A stretch of 64,000 nucleotides of DNA from Collimonas sp. OK242 (GTDB taxonomy: Bacteria > Pseudomonadota > Gammaproteobacteria > Burkholderiales > Burkholderiaceae_D), in NCBI RefSeq assembly GCF_900107095.1, contig NZ_FNOR01000003.1:248001-312000 (forward strand). Direction: 5' to 3'. The position numbers and the translations under genes are program-made. Below are positions 1-10,851 of this stretch, one piece after another; the stretch's first letter is position 1; each line of letters begins with the position of its first letter. A model generated the notes under the pieces. It was given only the letters and a program-made list of their open reading frames with translations. It was not told the DNA's origin and ran no database searches.

Positions 1-88
1 CAGCCGCCAGCCAGGCAGCGCGCAAGCGCCATTCGGCGGCATCGGGAGCAGCTCCCGGACCGCCTGCTTGAGATAAGGAAGAAGGCAT
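1..88 (-). CDS. ligA: NAD-dependent DNA ligase LigA, N-terminal fragment (runs off the window)
   Basis: An ATG two bases after the zipA stop opens a frame that stays open to the window edge; only the first 29 residues are present (begins MPSSLSQAGG, ends AAWLAA). No catalytic motif is visible in so short a piece. The call rests on the conserved smc-zipA-ligA order of betaproteobacteria and on translation immediately downstream of zipA. LigA seals nicks in DNA during replication and repair using NAD+. The identity is inferred from context; the open frame itself is seen directly. Confidence 0.6.
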   Translation of the reverse strand, partial: MPSSLSQAGGPGAAPDAAEWRLRAAWLAA

Positions 89-90
89 AA

Positions 91-1236
91 TTAACTGAAT
101 AGACGCAAAGCCCGAATCGAACCTGCTGGAATTTCAGCGGCATCCATTTCACGGTAAAAGGCATCGACCTGACCGGCGATCTCGGCCAGCTGCACATCGG
201 CCAGAGGCTGGTTGCTGTCATCGACCAGCACCCCGCCAAGGCGCGCAGCCAGCGAGCGCGCGCAAGCCACCATCGCGCCATAACCGTCGCGCTCGGGAGC
301 GACCCGCGGCACGTCGAGCAGCAAGGTCAGGCGGCTGGTGGTTTCCGCCACCGCGCTGGCATTCGTGGAGAGCGAGAACAGCAAACCGCCCTCGCCATCC
401 GACATCACCATGCGGCCTTCCGGCCGGGCATCGAAACCTTGGCGGGTCAGCGCCGCCAGCAAGGTGCTGATCGCCCAAGGCGCGCCGTTGGACTGGATAT
501 TCACGCCCAGTTGCGCGTCATGCTCGATCACGAACTGATGCAGGCCGCGCGCCGTGTGCATGACTTCCGACATATCCGGCAGATCCGGTTCGGCGCCCAG
601 GTCATCGGCGATCTGGCGCAAACGGGCTACCAGTTCGGAATATTCGATTTCATTCAGCGGGTTGCTGCGATTTGCCAGCTGCACGCCGGCCAGCAAGGTG
701 GTATAGATGCCGCCATGCGCCACCGGCTCCCATTCGCCGTTGGCATCTGCGCCGATAAAGTGGATAGGCTTGTTGCCGACATGACGCAAGGTTTGCAGTG
801 CCGGCAAGGCCTTGTCGCCGCGCACCGACGCTTCCAGCGCCAGCGCAATGGCGCAATCGATCAGCTCGTCGACCGGCAGATCCTTGCGCGCGGCCGGCGC
901 TGCGGCAGATGCGGGCGCAGGATTGCCGAGTTGCGGTTCGATTGCCTGCTGTTCTGCGCTTTGCTCCAGATCGTCATGCGGCAACGCTGACATATCGTCC
1001 GCATCAAGCTCGGCCTCAAACAGCCTGGGCTCATGACGCATCGGCGCTTCGCCGCTGTCTTTGCCAGCTGCCTTGCCGGGAGCCTTACCGGGAGCCATCA
1101 AGACATCGTCATGCGATCCGGAAAACGCCCGCTCAACACTCTTCTTGGCTTTGTATTCCTGCCATTTGTTGTAGGAAATGACGCCGACAAGAAACGCGCC
1201 TCCAATGATAAACAGGCTGGTTTGTAGATCTGTCAT
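91..1236 (-). CDS. zipA: Cell division protein ZipA (FtsZ-binding membrane anchor)
   Basis: 381 residues. One N-terminal membrane segment (about residues 7-25) is followed by a basic patch, a long Pro/Ala/acidic linker (about 45-120) and a globular C-terminal domain (about 125-381) that matches the ZipA FtsZ-binding domain in general character. ZipA tethers FtsZ polymers to the inner membrane at the division septum. The ATG has a purine-rich stretch (AAGGAAAAAA region, minus strand) upstream. It lies 294 bp downstream of smc and is immediately followed by the ligA start, so the three genes probably form one operon, possibly with an extra promoter in the smc-zipA gap. The linker is low-complexity, as is normal for the family. 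Confidence 0.9.
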   Translation of the reverse strand: MTDLQTSLFIIGGAFLVGVISYNKWQEYKAKKSVERAFSGSHDDVLMAPGKAPGKAAGKDSGEAPMRHEPRLFEAELDADDMSALPHDDLEQSAEQQAIEPQLGNPAPASAAAPAARKDLPVDELIDCAIALALEASVRGDKALPALQTLRHVGNKPIHFIGADANGEWEPVAHGGIYTTLLAGVQLANRSNPLNEIEYSELVARLRQIADDLGAEPDLPDMSEVMHTARGLHQFVIEHDAQLGVNIQSNGAPWAISTLLAALTRQGFDARPEGRMVMSDGEGGLLFSLSTNASAVAETTSRLTLLLDVPRVAPERDGYGAMVACARSLAARLGGVLVDDSNQPLADVQLAEIAGQVDAFYREMDAAEIPAGSIRALRLFS

Positions 1237-1530
1237 TCTGCTGATGCCTTAATAAGGAAAAAACACTTCTGAATTTGCGTAGGGTGAGCAGCTGTGCCTC
1301 CCTACAACTGCACTTCCAAGTAATGCAGTTCTTTTTATAAAAACAATACCGATATCAGTATTACTGCACATGCGGCCAACGTAAAATTATTGAGACATTT
1401 TTTTACAATATATTGCATTAAAGCCGGAAATTCAGCTTAGTGTCAGCACAAAAAGTTGTCAAGCTGTCCAAGCTGCAATTGCTGCCGATTCCGCTACCGA
1501 CCCTGCTGCCGCTTTGGCGCGGTGTTCACC
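1237..1530. other. smc-zipA intergenic gap
   Basis: 294 bp without a supported gene between the smc stop and the zipA start. It is AT-richer than its flanks and probably carries the zipA leader and possibly a promoter, but I see no convincing -35/-10 pair, hairpin or repeat. Confidence 0.4.
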
Positions 1531-4500
1531 TTAAGCCGGCACAGCGTCGGCGGCAAAACTTCTGGCCGCTTCCATATCGACCGCAACAATCCGCGATACG
1601 CCCTGCTCCTGCATCGTCACCCCGATCAACTGCTGCGCCATTTCCATCGCAATCTTGTTATGCGAAATGAACAGGAACTGGGTATGGGCCGACATCCGCT
1701 TCACCATATTGCAGAAACGTTCGGTATTGGCATCGTCGAGCGGCGCATCAACCTCGTCCAGCAAACAGAACGGCGCCGGATTCAGCTGGAACATCGAAAA
1801 CACCAGGGCGGTCGCAGTGAGTGCTTTTTCGCCGCCCGACAGCAGGTGAATCGTGGCATTCTTCTTGCCCGGCGGTTGCGCCATGACTTGCACGCCGGAG
1901 TCGAGGATTTCGTCGCCGGTCATGATCAGTTTGGCCTGGCCGCCGCCGAACAGGATAGGGAACAGTTCGGCAAAATGCAGGTTGACCTTGTCGAAAGTGT
2001 CTTGCAACAGGTCGCGGGTTTCCTTGTCGATCTTGTGAATCGCATCCTGCAAGGTATTGATGGCCTCGGTCAGGTCGGCGTTTTGCGCATCCAGGAAATT
2101 CTTGCGTTCGGACGCTTGCGCCAGTTCATCCAGCGCCGCCAGATTGACTGCGCCCAGCGCGCCGATAGCGTTGGTCAGGCGCGTCACTTCGCCTTGCAGA
2201 TAAGATGGCCGCATATCGGCGGTCAGCTTCTCGCTCAAGGCGGCCTCATCGGCCTGCGCTTCAAGCAGCTGCTGCACGTATTGTTCCTGGTTCAGGCGCG
2301 CCGCCTGCTCTTTCAGTTGCAACTCCATGATGCGGTCGCGCTGCGGTTGCAGGCTGCGTTCCGCTTGCAGGCGGGTTTCTTCGTGCTGGCGCAAATTCTG
2401 CGATACCTGGTCCAGTTCGTGACGGGTATCGGCCAGCGCACGCTCCTGCTCGCTGCGCTTGTCCAGCAAGTCCTGCAAACCGGCTTGCGCAGCCTGATCG
2501 TCCAGGCTCTCCAGTTCGAGATGGCCCTGCTGCATATTGGCGAACAGCTGTGCCGCCTGCTCCAGCGCGGTGGCGATGCTGCGCTTGAGTTCTTCTATCT
2601 TGTTGCGATGGGATTTCTCGGCAAATTCTGCTTCTTGCGCAGCGCGCTCCATCTCCCGCAGACGCTGGCGGGCATCGTTGAGCTGCTGTTCCTTGCCCAG
2701 GTAATCGGTTTGTCCGTCTTCGTGCTTCTCTTGCAGTTCGGCCAACTCCATGTCGAGTTGTTCGAACTTGGCTTCCGATTCCATCTTGACTTGCTGCTGC
2801 TCGCTTTCCTGCGCGGCGATTTCAGCCAGGTCGGAAGAAATTTGCGAACTGCGCTGATTGAAACGTTCCTGCAGCTCGGACAATTTCATGACGTCGATCT
2901 GCAAGCCATGCACCGCCTGCGTCAGGCCGGTGTGGCGCTGGCGCATCTCCTGCAGGCGCTGGGTTGCCTGCGACAGCGCCGCTTCGGCACGCACCGAACG
3001 CGAACGCGCTTCATCAGCCAGCATCTGCTGGGCGCGCAACTGCTTGGTGATGTTTTCGATTTCCTGCTGGCGCGCCAGCATGCCGTCCTGCTCCGAATCG
3101 GAAGCATAGAAACGTACGCCGCTCTTGCTGATCACATGGCCCTGGCGCGTGACAAAGCTGGCGCCCAGCGGCAGTTTGCTGCGCTCGGCAAATGCGGTCA
3201 CGGTGTCATCGGCGGCATAGAAATTGTGCAGCCAATCCTGCATCAGCACGCGCAGACCAGGATCGTTCAGTTGCAATAAATTCAGGAACGGTTTGAGGCC
3301 GGCGGGCGTTTCACTGTTATCGACAGCTGCCGTGCCGCTAGGTGAAAACAGGGCCAGCTTGGCCGGCGGCGCATCGTTGAAGAAGGCCTTGGCCCAATCC
3401 AGGTTCGACATTTCCAAGGCCGACGTACGCTCGCGCAGCACTGATTCCAGCGCCGTTTCCCAGCCGCCGTCGATGTGCAGTTTCTGCCACAAGCGCGGCA
3501 ATCCTGCCAGCTCGTGTTTTTGCAGCCAGGGCTGCACCTTGCCCTCGGTCTGTACGCTTTCCTGCAATTGCTTGAGCGCCGTCAGGCGGGCTTCCAGCTG
3601 GGTGTTGCTGGCGCTTTCGGTATTGACTTGCTGCTGCGCGTTACGCCGTTCTTCTTCCAGGCGCGGCTGTTGTTCCTGCGCCTCTTCCAATTGCATGCCG
3701 ATCTCTTCCAGGCTGGCCTGCTTCTCTTCCAGTTGCATGCGCAAATTGGTGAGATGGGCGTTGTCCGGCAGGTTCAAGCCGTTCTTTTCCTGCGCCAGCC
3801 GTTCGCGCCGGCTGCTCAAGCCGTTCAGGATGTTCGAGGCATTGCGCTGGTGAGTCGATTCCAGTTCGATCTGCTGCTGGATCTGCATGATCTTGCCGCG
3901 CGACTCGGTGCTCTTCAACTGCGCTTCGCGCCAGCTCTGCTCGAGCGCCGGCAATTGGTCGTTGTGCTGTTGCGAGGCTACTTGCGATTGCTCGACCCGC
4001 GCCGCCAGTTCTTCCAGATGCATCTCGGCCTCGACCAGATCGTCCTGGAACTGAGTGCCCTGGCGTTGCCATTGATCGCGCTGCGCGGTCAATGAATTGA
4101 GTTGCGATTGCAGCCGGTTGCGCGATTCGATGACAAATTTGATTTGCGCTTCCAGGCTGCCGATTTCGGAATTGGTCTGGTACAGATGCCCTTGCGCCTG
4201 ATGCATGCGGTCGCCGGCGGCATAATGCGCCTGGCGCATATGCTCCAACTCGGTCTCGACATGGCGCAGCTTGGCGGTTTGCTCTTCCAGATCGGTTTGC
4301 GCTTTTTCAATCTCGCGGAAATACTTTTCCTGTTCAGTCTTGGCTTCGTTCTTGCGCAACAGCCACAGCAGCTTCTGCTTTTCTTCCTGGTCGCCTTGCA
4401 ATTCATGGAATTTTTGGGCGACCGCCGCCTGCGACTGCAGTTTTGCCAGGTTGGCGTTAAGTTCTCGCAAGATATCTTCAACCCGCACCAGGTTTTCGCG

Positions 4501-5061
4501 GGTGTCGTTCAGGCGATTCTCGGTTTCGCGGCGGCGCTCCTTGTACTTGGAAACGCCGGCGGCCTCTTCCAGGAAAACCCGCAGCTCCTCGGGACGCGCC
4601 TCGATGATGCGCGAAATCATGCCCTGGCCGATGATCGCGTAAGCGCGTGGACCAAGGCCGGTGCCCATGAAAATATCCTGGATGTCGCGCCGCCGTACTG
4701 CCTGGTTATTGATGTAATAAGTCGAGGTGCCGTCGCGCGTCAAAGTGCGCTTGACGGCGATTTCAGCATACTGGCTCCACTGCCCGGCAGCTTTGCCGAG
4801 ACCGTTGTCGAACACCAGCTCGACCGATGAACGGCCGGCCGGCTTGCGATTGGAGGAGCCGTTGAAAATGACGTCCTGCATCGATTCTCCGCGCAGCTCG
4901 GAGGCCTTGGATTCACCCAAAACCCAGCGCACGGCGTCGATGATGTTGGATTTGCCGCAACCATTAGGCCCGACCACGCCGACCAGCTGGCCCGGGACCT
5001 GGAAATTGGTGGGATCAACGAAAGACTTGAATCCTGATAATTTAATGGAGGTTAAACGCAC
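1531..5061 (-). CDS. smc: Chromosome segregation ATPase SMC
   Basis: 1176 residues with the GTG start at 5061, chosen because the family begins MRLTSIKLSGFKSFVDPT; an upstream in-frame start (5115) would add 18 residues of no family resemblance. The Walker A motif GPNGCGKS is at 31-38. Two long coiled-coil arms (about 170-500 and 650-1020) flank a hinge near 510-640. The C-terminal head carries the signature LLSGGEKALTA (from about 1073) and Walker B with LLDEVDAPLDD (about 1100). SMC dimers condense and segregate the nucleoid together with ScpAB. It is the first gene of the smc-zipA-ligA group and lacks a strong Shine-Dalgarno sequence. Confidence 0.96.
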   Translation of the reverse strand: MRLTSIKLSGFKSFVDPTNFQVPGQLVGVVGPNGCGKSNIIDAVRWVLGESKASELRGESMQDVIFNGSSNRKPAGRSSVELVFDNGLGKAAGQWSQYAEIAVKRTLTRDGTSTYYINNQAVRRRDIQDIFMGTGLGPRAYAIIGQGMISRIIEARPEELRVFLEEAAGVSKYKERRRETENRLNDTRENLVRVEDILRELNANLAKLQSQAAVAQKFHELQGDQEEKQKLLWLLRKNEAKTEQEKYFREIEKAQTDLEEQTAKLRHVETELEHMRQAHYAAGDRMHQAQGHLYQTNSEIGSLEAQIKFVIESRNRLQSQLNSLTAQRDQWQRQGTQFQDDLVEAEMHLEELAARVEQSQVASQQHNDQLPALEQSWREAQLKSTESRGKIMQIQQQIELESTHQRNASNILNGLSSRRERLAQEKNGLNLPDNAHLTNLRMQLEEKQASLEEIGMQLEEAQEQQPRLEEERRNAQQQVNTESASNTQLEARLTALKQLQESVQTEGKVQPWLQKHELAGLPRLWQKLHIDGGWETALESVLRERTSALEMSNLDWAKAFFNDAPPAKLALFSPSGTAAVDNSETPAGLKPFLNLLQLNDPGLRVLMQDWLHNFYAADDTVTAFAERSKLPLGASFVTRQGHVISKSGVRFYASDSEQDGMLARQQEIENITKQLRAQQMLADEARSRSVRAEAALSQATQRLQEMRQRHTGLTQAVHGLQIDVMKLSELQERFNQRSSQISSDLAEIAAQESEQQQVKMESEAKFEQLDMELAELQEKHEDGQTDYLGKEQQLNDARQRLREMERAAQEAEFAEKSHRNKIEELKRSIATALEQAAQLFANMQQGHLELESLDDQAAQAGLQDLLDKRSEQERALADTRHELDQVSQNLRQHEETRLQAERSLQPQRDRIMELQLKEQAARLNQEQYVQQLLEAQADEAALSEKLTADMRPSYLQGEVTRLTNAIGALGAVNLAALDELAQASERKNFLDAQNADLTEAINTLQDAIHKIDKETRDLLQDTFDKVNLHFAELFPILFGGGQAKLIMTGDEILDSGVQVMAQPPGKKNATIHLLSGGEKALTATALVFSMFQLNPAPFCLLDEVDAPLDDANTERFCNMVKRMSAHTQFLFISHNKIAMEMAQQLIGVTMQEQGVSRIVAVDMEAARSFAADAVPA

Positions 5062-5515
5062 GTTATCGACAGTTCTTATCAAAGTCGGCGAAAAAGCGGC
5101 CGTCACACTTAACACTATAAAAACGAGGAAAAACCTCGCAGGAGGTCGACATCATAACATTCCGCCCTGCCATATATACGATCTGATGACCGTTACGAGC
5201 GGGAAATATGATTGTTACTTTCACGACCAAGCAGATGCCGATTAACATGGCACATATCTGTACCCGTACCAGAAAGATTGCCTTCCGGTTTGGGGCCAAA
5301 GCGTCAAGAAAGTTCAAGAAGACAGTGGAAAGCTGCAAAAATCACATCGAATCGGCATTTTTCACTCTCATTCGCCCTCACTCGCTCTCAAAACCGAGCA
5401 TTGCCAGCGATCAAAGCCACGCTTCTGTATATAATGCAAACAGCGCAATCCGGGCTTTTACAGCCGCTTTTTCTTATTTCATCTTGTTATTCATTCGTCA
5501 TCTATTATTAACCAC
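5062..5515. promoter_or_regulatory. Divergent smc / dapC promoter region
   Basis: 454 bp between two diverging genes, without a supported gene. A perfect -10 hexamer TATAAT lies at 5430-5435, facing dapC, but has no good -35 at 17 bp. A small perfect hairpin (CGAGG/CCTCG, 5124-5138) sits in the smc leader. I see no palindromic operator. Confidence 0.4.
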
Positions 5516-6730
5516 GTGAATCCATTACTAGACCGGCTGCAGCCGTATCCGTTTGAAAAACTGCGCGCGTTATTCGCCGACGTCACACCCAACCCGGCAT
5601 ACAAGCCGATCAGCCTGGGAATCGGCGAGCCTAAGCATCCGACCCCGAAGTTTATCCAGCAAGCGCTGAGCGACAATCTGAGCGGCCTGGCCAGCTACCC
5701 CAGCACCATAGGCGCAGAAGCTCTGCGGGCAGCGATTGCCGGCTGGCTGGAGCGCCGCTACGGTTTGCCGCCGCTCGATCCGGCGACCCAGATCCTGCCG
5801 GTCAACGGCTCGCGCGAAGCGTTGTTTGCGCTGGCGCAGACGGTGGTCGATCCGGGCCAGGCGGATGCGCTGGTGATGTGTCCCAATCCGTTTTACCAAA
5901 TTTATGAAGGCGCCGCCTATCTGGCCGGCGCCCAGCCATACTTCGTCAATTCCGACCCTGCCCGCAACTTCGCCCCGGATTACCGCAGCGTGCCGGACGA
6001 TGTCTGGCCGCGCGTCAAGCTGCTATATCTGTGCTCGCCCGGCAATCCGACCGGCGCCGTATTGTCGCTGGAAGACTGGAAAGAATTGTTTGCACTGTCG
6101 GATCGCCACGGTTTCGTGATTGCGGCCGACGAATGCTATTCCGAGATTTACTTCAAGCCGGAAGCGCCTTTGGGCGGACTGCAAGCTGCACATATTCTGG
6201 GCCGTAGCGCGGGTTGTGGTGGTTACCCGCGCCTGATCGCCTTCTCCAGCTTGTCGAAGCGCTCCAATGTGCCGGGCATGCGCTCCGGTTTTGTGGCCGG
6301 CGATGCCGCCATCCTGAAGAAATTCCTGCTGTATCGTACCTATCACGGCGGCGCCATGAGCCCGCCTGTGCAAGCGGCTTCGGTCGCCGCCTGGAACGAC
6401 GAAACCCACGTCGTCGAAAACCGCGCCAAATACATGGCTAAATTTCAACAGGTCACACCGGTGCTGCAAACCGTGCTGGATGTCGCGCTACCGGATGCCG
6501 GTTTTTATCTCTGGGCCAAGGTAGACAAACTGGCAAACATCTCCGATACCGACTTCGCCAAGCGGCTGTATGCCGAATATAATGTAACGGTACTGCCCGG
6601 CAGCTATCTGGCGCGCGACGCCCATGGCAGCAACCCGGGCCGGCAGCGCATACGGATGGCGCTGGTGGCAGAGGTGGGAGAGTGCCTCGAAGCAGCGCAA
6701 CGAATTGCCGCTTTCTGCCGCGCATTGTAA
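5516..6730 (+). CDS. dapC: Succinyldiaminopimelate transaminase DapC
   Basis: 404 residues, fold-type I PLP aminotransferase. DapC converts N-succinyl-2-amino-6-ketopimelate plus glutamate to N-succinyl-LL-diaminopimelate in lysine and peptidoglycan synthesis. The opening MNPLLDRLQPYPFEKLRALF is typical of the proteobacterial DapC group. SPGNPTGA, ADECYSEIYF and the PLP lysine K248 in SSLSKRSNVPGMRSG are all visible. The start is GTG with an AT-rich upstream region. dapD follows 176 bp downstream and dapE lies a few genes on, so the succinylase branch is grouped here. Confidence 0.94.
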   Translation: MNPLLDRLQPYPFEKLRALFADVTPNPAYKPISLGIGEPKHPTPKFIQQALSDNLSGLASYPSTIGAEALRAAIAGWLERRYGLPPLDPATQILPVNGSREALFALAQTVVDPGQADALVMCPNPFYQIYEGAAYLAGAQPYFVNSDPARNFAPDYRSVPDDVWPRVKLLYLCSPGNPTGAVLSLEDWKELFALSDRHGFVIAADECYSEIYFKPEAPLGGLQAAHILGRSAGCGGYPRLIAFSSLSKRSNVPGMRSGFVAGDAAILKKFLLYRTYHGGAMSPPVQAASVAAWNDETHVVENRAKYMAKFQQVTPVLQTVLDVALPDAGFYLWAKVDKLANISDTDFAKRLYAEYNVTVLPGSYLARDAHGSNPGRQRIRMALVAEVGECLEAAQRIAAFCRAL

Positions 6731-6738
6731 CTATTTGC

Positions 6739-6785
6739 GGGACAGAGTTTAAGAGTCGCCGAAGCGCGACGAATTACTCTGTCCC
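6739..6785. repeat. REP-like hairpin in the dapC-dapD gap
   Basis: An outer 10-bp perfect inverted repeat (GGGACAGAGT / ACTCTGTCCC, 6739-6748 and 6776-6785) encloses a smaller stem (GTCGC / GCGAC type). There is no U-tract, so it is not a classical terminator. The 'ctctgtccc' ends resemble REP-type palindromes that accompany RAYT (IS200-like) transposases in betaproteobacteria; that link is from memory. Confidence 0.5.
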
Positions 6786-6906
6786 CAACTGACTAGATAA
6801 AACGGTTGGTTCCAAAGGAAAATATTCCGGGAAATTTTTAAGCCAACGCAGCATGGCGAGTTACTCCGCCCCATTGATTATTTTTAAACTTCAAACAAAG
6901 AAAATC

Positions 6907-7734
6907 ATGACTCAATCTCTGCAAGCATTTATCGACCAGGCCTGGGAACAGCGCGCCGAATTCTCACCTAAGACCGCACCGGCCGATGTCCGCGAAGCGG
7001 TGGCCAAGGTCATCGCCGAACTCAACCAGGGCACCTTGCGCGTCGCCGAAAAAACCGACGGCAACTGGGTAGTCAATCAGTGGATCAAGAAGGCCGTGCT
7101 GCTGTCGTTCCGCCTGGAAGACAACCTGCCTATGCCGGCCGGCGACAACATGCAGTTCTACGACAAAGTTCCGACCAAGTTCGCCAACTACACCGCGGAA
7201 GATTTCGCCAAGGGCGGTTTCCGCGTGGTGCCGCCGGCAGTTGCCCGTCACGGCAGCTTCATCGGCAAGAACGTGGTCTTGATGCCGTCCTACGTCAACA
7301 TCGGCGCCTATGTCGATGAAGGCAGCATGGTCGACACCTGGGCTACCGTCGGTTCCTGCGCGCAGATCGGCAAGAACGTTCACTTGTCCGGCGGCGTCGG
7401 CATCGGCGGCGTACTGGAACCGATGCAAGCCAACCCGACCATCATCGAAGACAATTGCTTCATCGGCGCCCGTTCGGAAATCGTCGAAGGCGTGATCGTT
7501 GAAGAAAACTCGGTGATTTCGATGGGCGTCTACATCGGCCAGTCGACCAAGATTTACGACCGCGCTACCGGCGAAGTAACTTACGGCCGCATCCCTTCGG
7601 GTTCGGTGGTGGTTTCCGGCAGCCTTCCTTCAGCCGATGGCAAATACAGCTTGTATTGCGCGGTCATCGTCAAGCGTGTCGATGCCAAGACCCGCGCCAA
7701 GACCGGCATCAACGAACTGCTGCGCGAAGCCTGA
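6907..7734 (+). CDS. dapD: Tetrahydrodipicolinate N-succinyltransferase DapD
   Basis: 275 residues, the usual family length, from the ATG at 6907 ([19 protein letters not shown]). An upstream in-frame ATG at 6853 would add 18 residues absent from the family. DapD transfers succinyl from succinyl-CoA to tetrahydrodipicolinate. The N-terminal helical domain (1-100) is followed by a left-handed beta-helix of hexapeptide repeats (about 105-235), with [20 protein letters not shown] and [14 protein letters not shown] visible. It works with DapC (upstream) and DapE (downstream). Confidence 0.96.
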   Translation: MTQSLQAFIDQAWEQRAEFSPKTAPADVREAVAKVIAELNQGTLRVAEKTDGNWVVNQWIKKAVLLSFRLEDNLPMPAGDNMQFYDKVPTKFANYTAEDFAKGGFRVVPPAVARHGSFIGKNVVLMPSYVNIGAYVDEGSMVDTWATVGSCAQIGKNVHLSGGVGIGGVLEPMQANPTIIEDNCFIGARSEIVEGVIVEENSVISMGVYIGQSTKIYDRATGEVTYGRIPSGSVVVSGSLPSADGKYSLYCAVIVKRVDAKTRAKTGINELLREA

Positions 7735-7853
7735 TTGTTGCCTTGCCTTGCTTTGTGCCCGACACGCAGGGCCGGCAAGTTGTTTGCCCGTCCTGCGCCT
7801 GATCAGATAAAACAGTCAGACTGCAAAGAAAAATAATATTTAAGGAGTTTTTG

Positions 7854-8999
7854 ATGGCAATGGATCGCTTGTTTCATCTGATGCAGGAAAAAAGTGCGTC
7901 GGACATGTTCCTGGCGCCTGGCTCGCCGATTCATCTGAAGATCAAGGGCCAGATGGTCCCGGTCAATCAGCAGAACATGGATGAACATACTATCCAGATG
8001 CTGTTGAATGAAGTGCTGTCTGCCGAGCGCTTGCAGGAACTGGAACGCAACAATGAATTGAATCTCGGTTTGCCGGTAGCCGGCGTCGGCAGCTTCCGGC
8101 TGTCGGCGTTCCGCCAGCGCGGCTGCATTTCCGCCGTGATCCGTTATATTCCCTACCAGATTCCGGCATTTGAAGAACTGCGCCTGCCGCCGGCGCTGGT
8201 CGAACTGATCGGCCGCAAGCGCGGTTTGCTGTTAGTGGTGGGCGCCACCGGCTCCGGCAAATCGACGACGATCGCCTCGATGCTGGACTATCGCAACAAA
8301 ACCCAGGCAGGCCATATCCTGACCCTGGAAGATCCTATCGAATTCCTGTTCCATAATCACCGTTCCATCGTCAACCAGCGCGAAATCGGCAGCGACACCA
8401 CCGATCTCGGCGGCGCCTTGAAGAACGCGTTGCGGCAAGCGCCGGATTGCATCCTGATCGGCGAAATCCGCGACAAGGAAACCATGTCGGCCGCGCTCGC
8501 CTACGCCCAGTCCGGCCATCTGGTGGTATCGACGCTGCACGCCAACAATACCTACCGCGCACTGAACCGCATCATCAGTTTTTATCCCATGGAAAATCGG
8601 CCGGCACTGCTGGAAGACCTGGCCTCGACCCTGGCGGCGATTGTTTCGCAGCGACTGGTCACCACGGTCGCTGGCGAACGCACCCCGGCGGTCGAAATCA
8701 TGCTCAACACCCGCCACGTCTCTGAACTGATTGAAGAAGACAATATCAGCCAGATCAAGGAAGCGATGGAGAAGAGCCTGGCGCCCGGCTCGCAAACCTT
8801 CGAGCAGGCGCTGATGCAATTGATCGACGATGGCGTCATCACCCAGGACGAAGCGCTGGCGCATGCCGATTCCCCAAGCAATCTGTACTGGCTGATCAAC
8901 AACCACACGCCGGGTTCCAAGAAGAATTCGACACCGGTGGCGCCGGAACCGGAACGCGTCGAAGGCGCGACCTTCACCGAATTCACATTGGATTTATAA
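7854..8999 (+). CDS. PilT/PilU-family type IV pilus retraction ATPase, PilU-like
   Basis: 381 residues from the ATG at 7854, with AAGGAG at 7842-7847 as ribosome site. A hexameric secretion-type ATPase: N-terminal PAS-like domain (1-110), Walker A GATGSGKST at 130-138, Asp box LTLEDPIEF, Walker B region CILIGEIRDKET near 199, and His box HLVVSTLHANNTYRAL. The length (PilU about 380, PilT about 345) and the C-terminal tail favour PilU over PilT. It depolymerises type IV pili for twitching at the cytoplasmic base of the pilus. No other pilus gene is in the window; it sits between dapD and the arsC-like gene. Confidence 0.88.
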   Translation: MAMDRLFHLMQEKSASDMFLAPGSPIHLKIKGQMVPVNQQNMDEHTIQMLLNEVLSAERLQELERNNELNLGLPVAGVGSFRLSAFRQRGCISAVIRYIPYQIPAFEELRLPPALVELIGRKRGLLLVVGATGSGKSTTIASMLDYRNKTQAGHILTLEDPIEFLFHNHRSIVNQREIGSDTTDLGGALKNALRQAPDCILIGEIRDKETMSAALAYAQSGHLVVSTLHANNTYRALNRIISFYPMENRPALLEDLASTLAAIVSQRLVTTVAGERTPAVEIMLNTRHVSELIEEDNISQIKEAMEKSLAPGSQTFEQALMQLIDDGVITQDEALAHADSPSNLYWLINNHTPGSKKNSTPVAPEPERVEGATFTEFTLDL

Positions 9000-9043
9000 G
9001 TCTTTACATATAAGCCACATCCACACAAGACCGCATTCAATCT

Positions 9044-9397
9044 ATGGCAATTACTCTTTACGGCATCCCCAATTGCGACACAGTCAAGAAAGCCCGCAGC
9101 TGGCTTGAAGACCAGGAGATCGCATACACCTTCCACAATTTCAAGAAAGACGGCGTCACGGCGCAACTGATCACGACCTGGCTGGCGGATGTGCCCTGGG
9201 ATACGCTGGTGAACCGCAAGGGCACTACCTGGCGCGGCTTGTCGGAACAACGCCGCAACGGCGTCACCGACGGCATCAGCGCTACGCCATTGATGATGGA
9301 GCTGCCATCCATCATCAAGCGCCCGGTGCTATTCACCGGCAAGAATACGTATGTCGGCTTTTCGGACGCACTGTACCAAGAGATATTCAGCCAATAA
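9044..9397 (+). CDS. ArsC/Spx-family thioredoxin-fold protein (YffB type)
   Basis: 117 residues, the usual length of the YffB/ArsC-like family. It opens MAITLYGIPNCDTVKKARSW; the single cysteine C11 occupies the N-terminal active-site position, and the second CxxC cysteine of glutaredoxins is absent, as is normal for this branch. RPVLFTGKNTYVGF near the C-terminus matches the family's substrate loop. Its function is uncertain; relatives are described as glutathione-linked or regulatory, and arsenate reduction should not be assumed. In many betaproteobacteria it is found just upstream of dapE, as here. Confidence 0.85.
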   Translation: MAITLYGIPNCDTVKKARSWLEDQEIAYTFHNFKKDGVTAQLITTWLADVPWDTLVNRKGTTWRGLSEQRRNGVTDGISATPLMMELPSIIKRPVLFTGKNTYVGFSDALYQEIFSQ

Positions 9398-9398
9398 G

Positions 9399-9434
9399 TT
9401 TGGCTAATAAGCTGGCGAATAAGCTGGCGAATAA
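9399..9434 (+). repeat. Three 12-bp direct repeats
   Basis: Two exact copies of GCTGGCGAATAA (9411-9434) are preceded by a degenerate copy (9399-9410), between the arsC-like stop and dapE. Each unit carries TAA. It is likely simple slippage duplication. Confidence 0.7.
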
Positions 9435-9471
9435 GCCGGCCAGCAATTCAACAAACCAATTTAACGAATAA

Positions 9472-10638
<1,167 letters not shown>

Positions 10639-10679
10639 TGGTATGCAAACGGTGTGCAAACCGGTGCACAGCCACAGAT

Positions 10680-10705
10680 GGCCGCACATGGTTGCGGCCT
10701 TATTT
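10680..10705 (+). terminator. Intrinsic terminator after dapE
   Basis: A perfect 7-bp stem GGCCGCA / TGCGGCC with a 6-base loop (10680-10699) is followed by TTATTT. It lies 41 bp after the dapE stop. Confidence 0.6.
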
Positions 10706-10737
10706 GCTCCAATTTGAACAAATAACAACAAAATCAA

Positions 10738-10769
10738 GGTCTTAGCGCGCTTCTTGGCGCGCCAAGACC
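10738..10769. repeat. GC-rich hairpin upstream of prmB
   Basis: An inverted repeat (ggtcttagcgcgc / ggcgcgccaagacc, one mismatch, short loop) has no U-tract on the plus side. It could be a second transcription block between dapE and prmB or a stable DNA/RNA hairpin. Confidence 0.45.
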
Positions 10770-10851
10770 CATTCGGCCTGGCATTTCCGATAAAATCCGC
10801 CTGACACTTTTGCGGCCTCAGCGGCCAAGTGCCGCACACCCGCTCTACCTT

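Noticed and set aside
1456-3279. Long open frame (607 codons) on the plus strand opposite smc
   Set aside because: Composition is Leu/Gln/Arg-rich as expected for the reverse of a coiled-coil gene. No motif or ribosome site, and smc on the other strand is certain.
9399-9434. Possible CRISPR-like repeats
   Set aside because: Only three 12-bp units without spacers; a simple tandem duplication.
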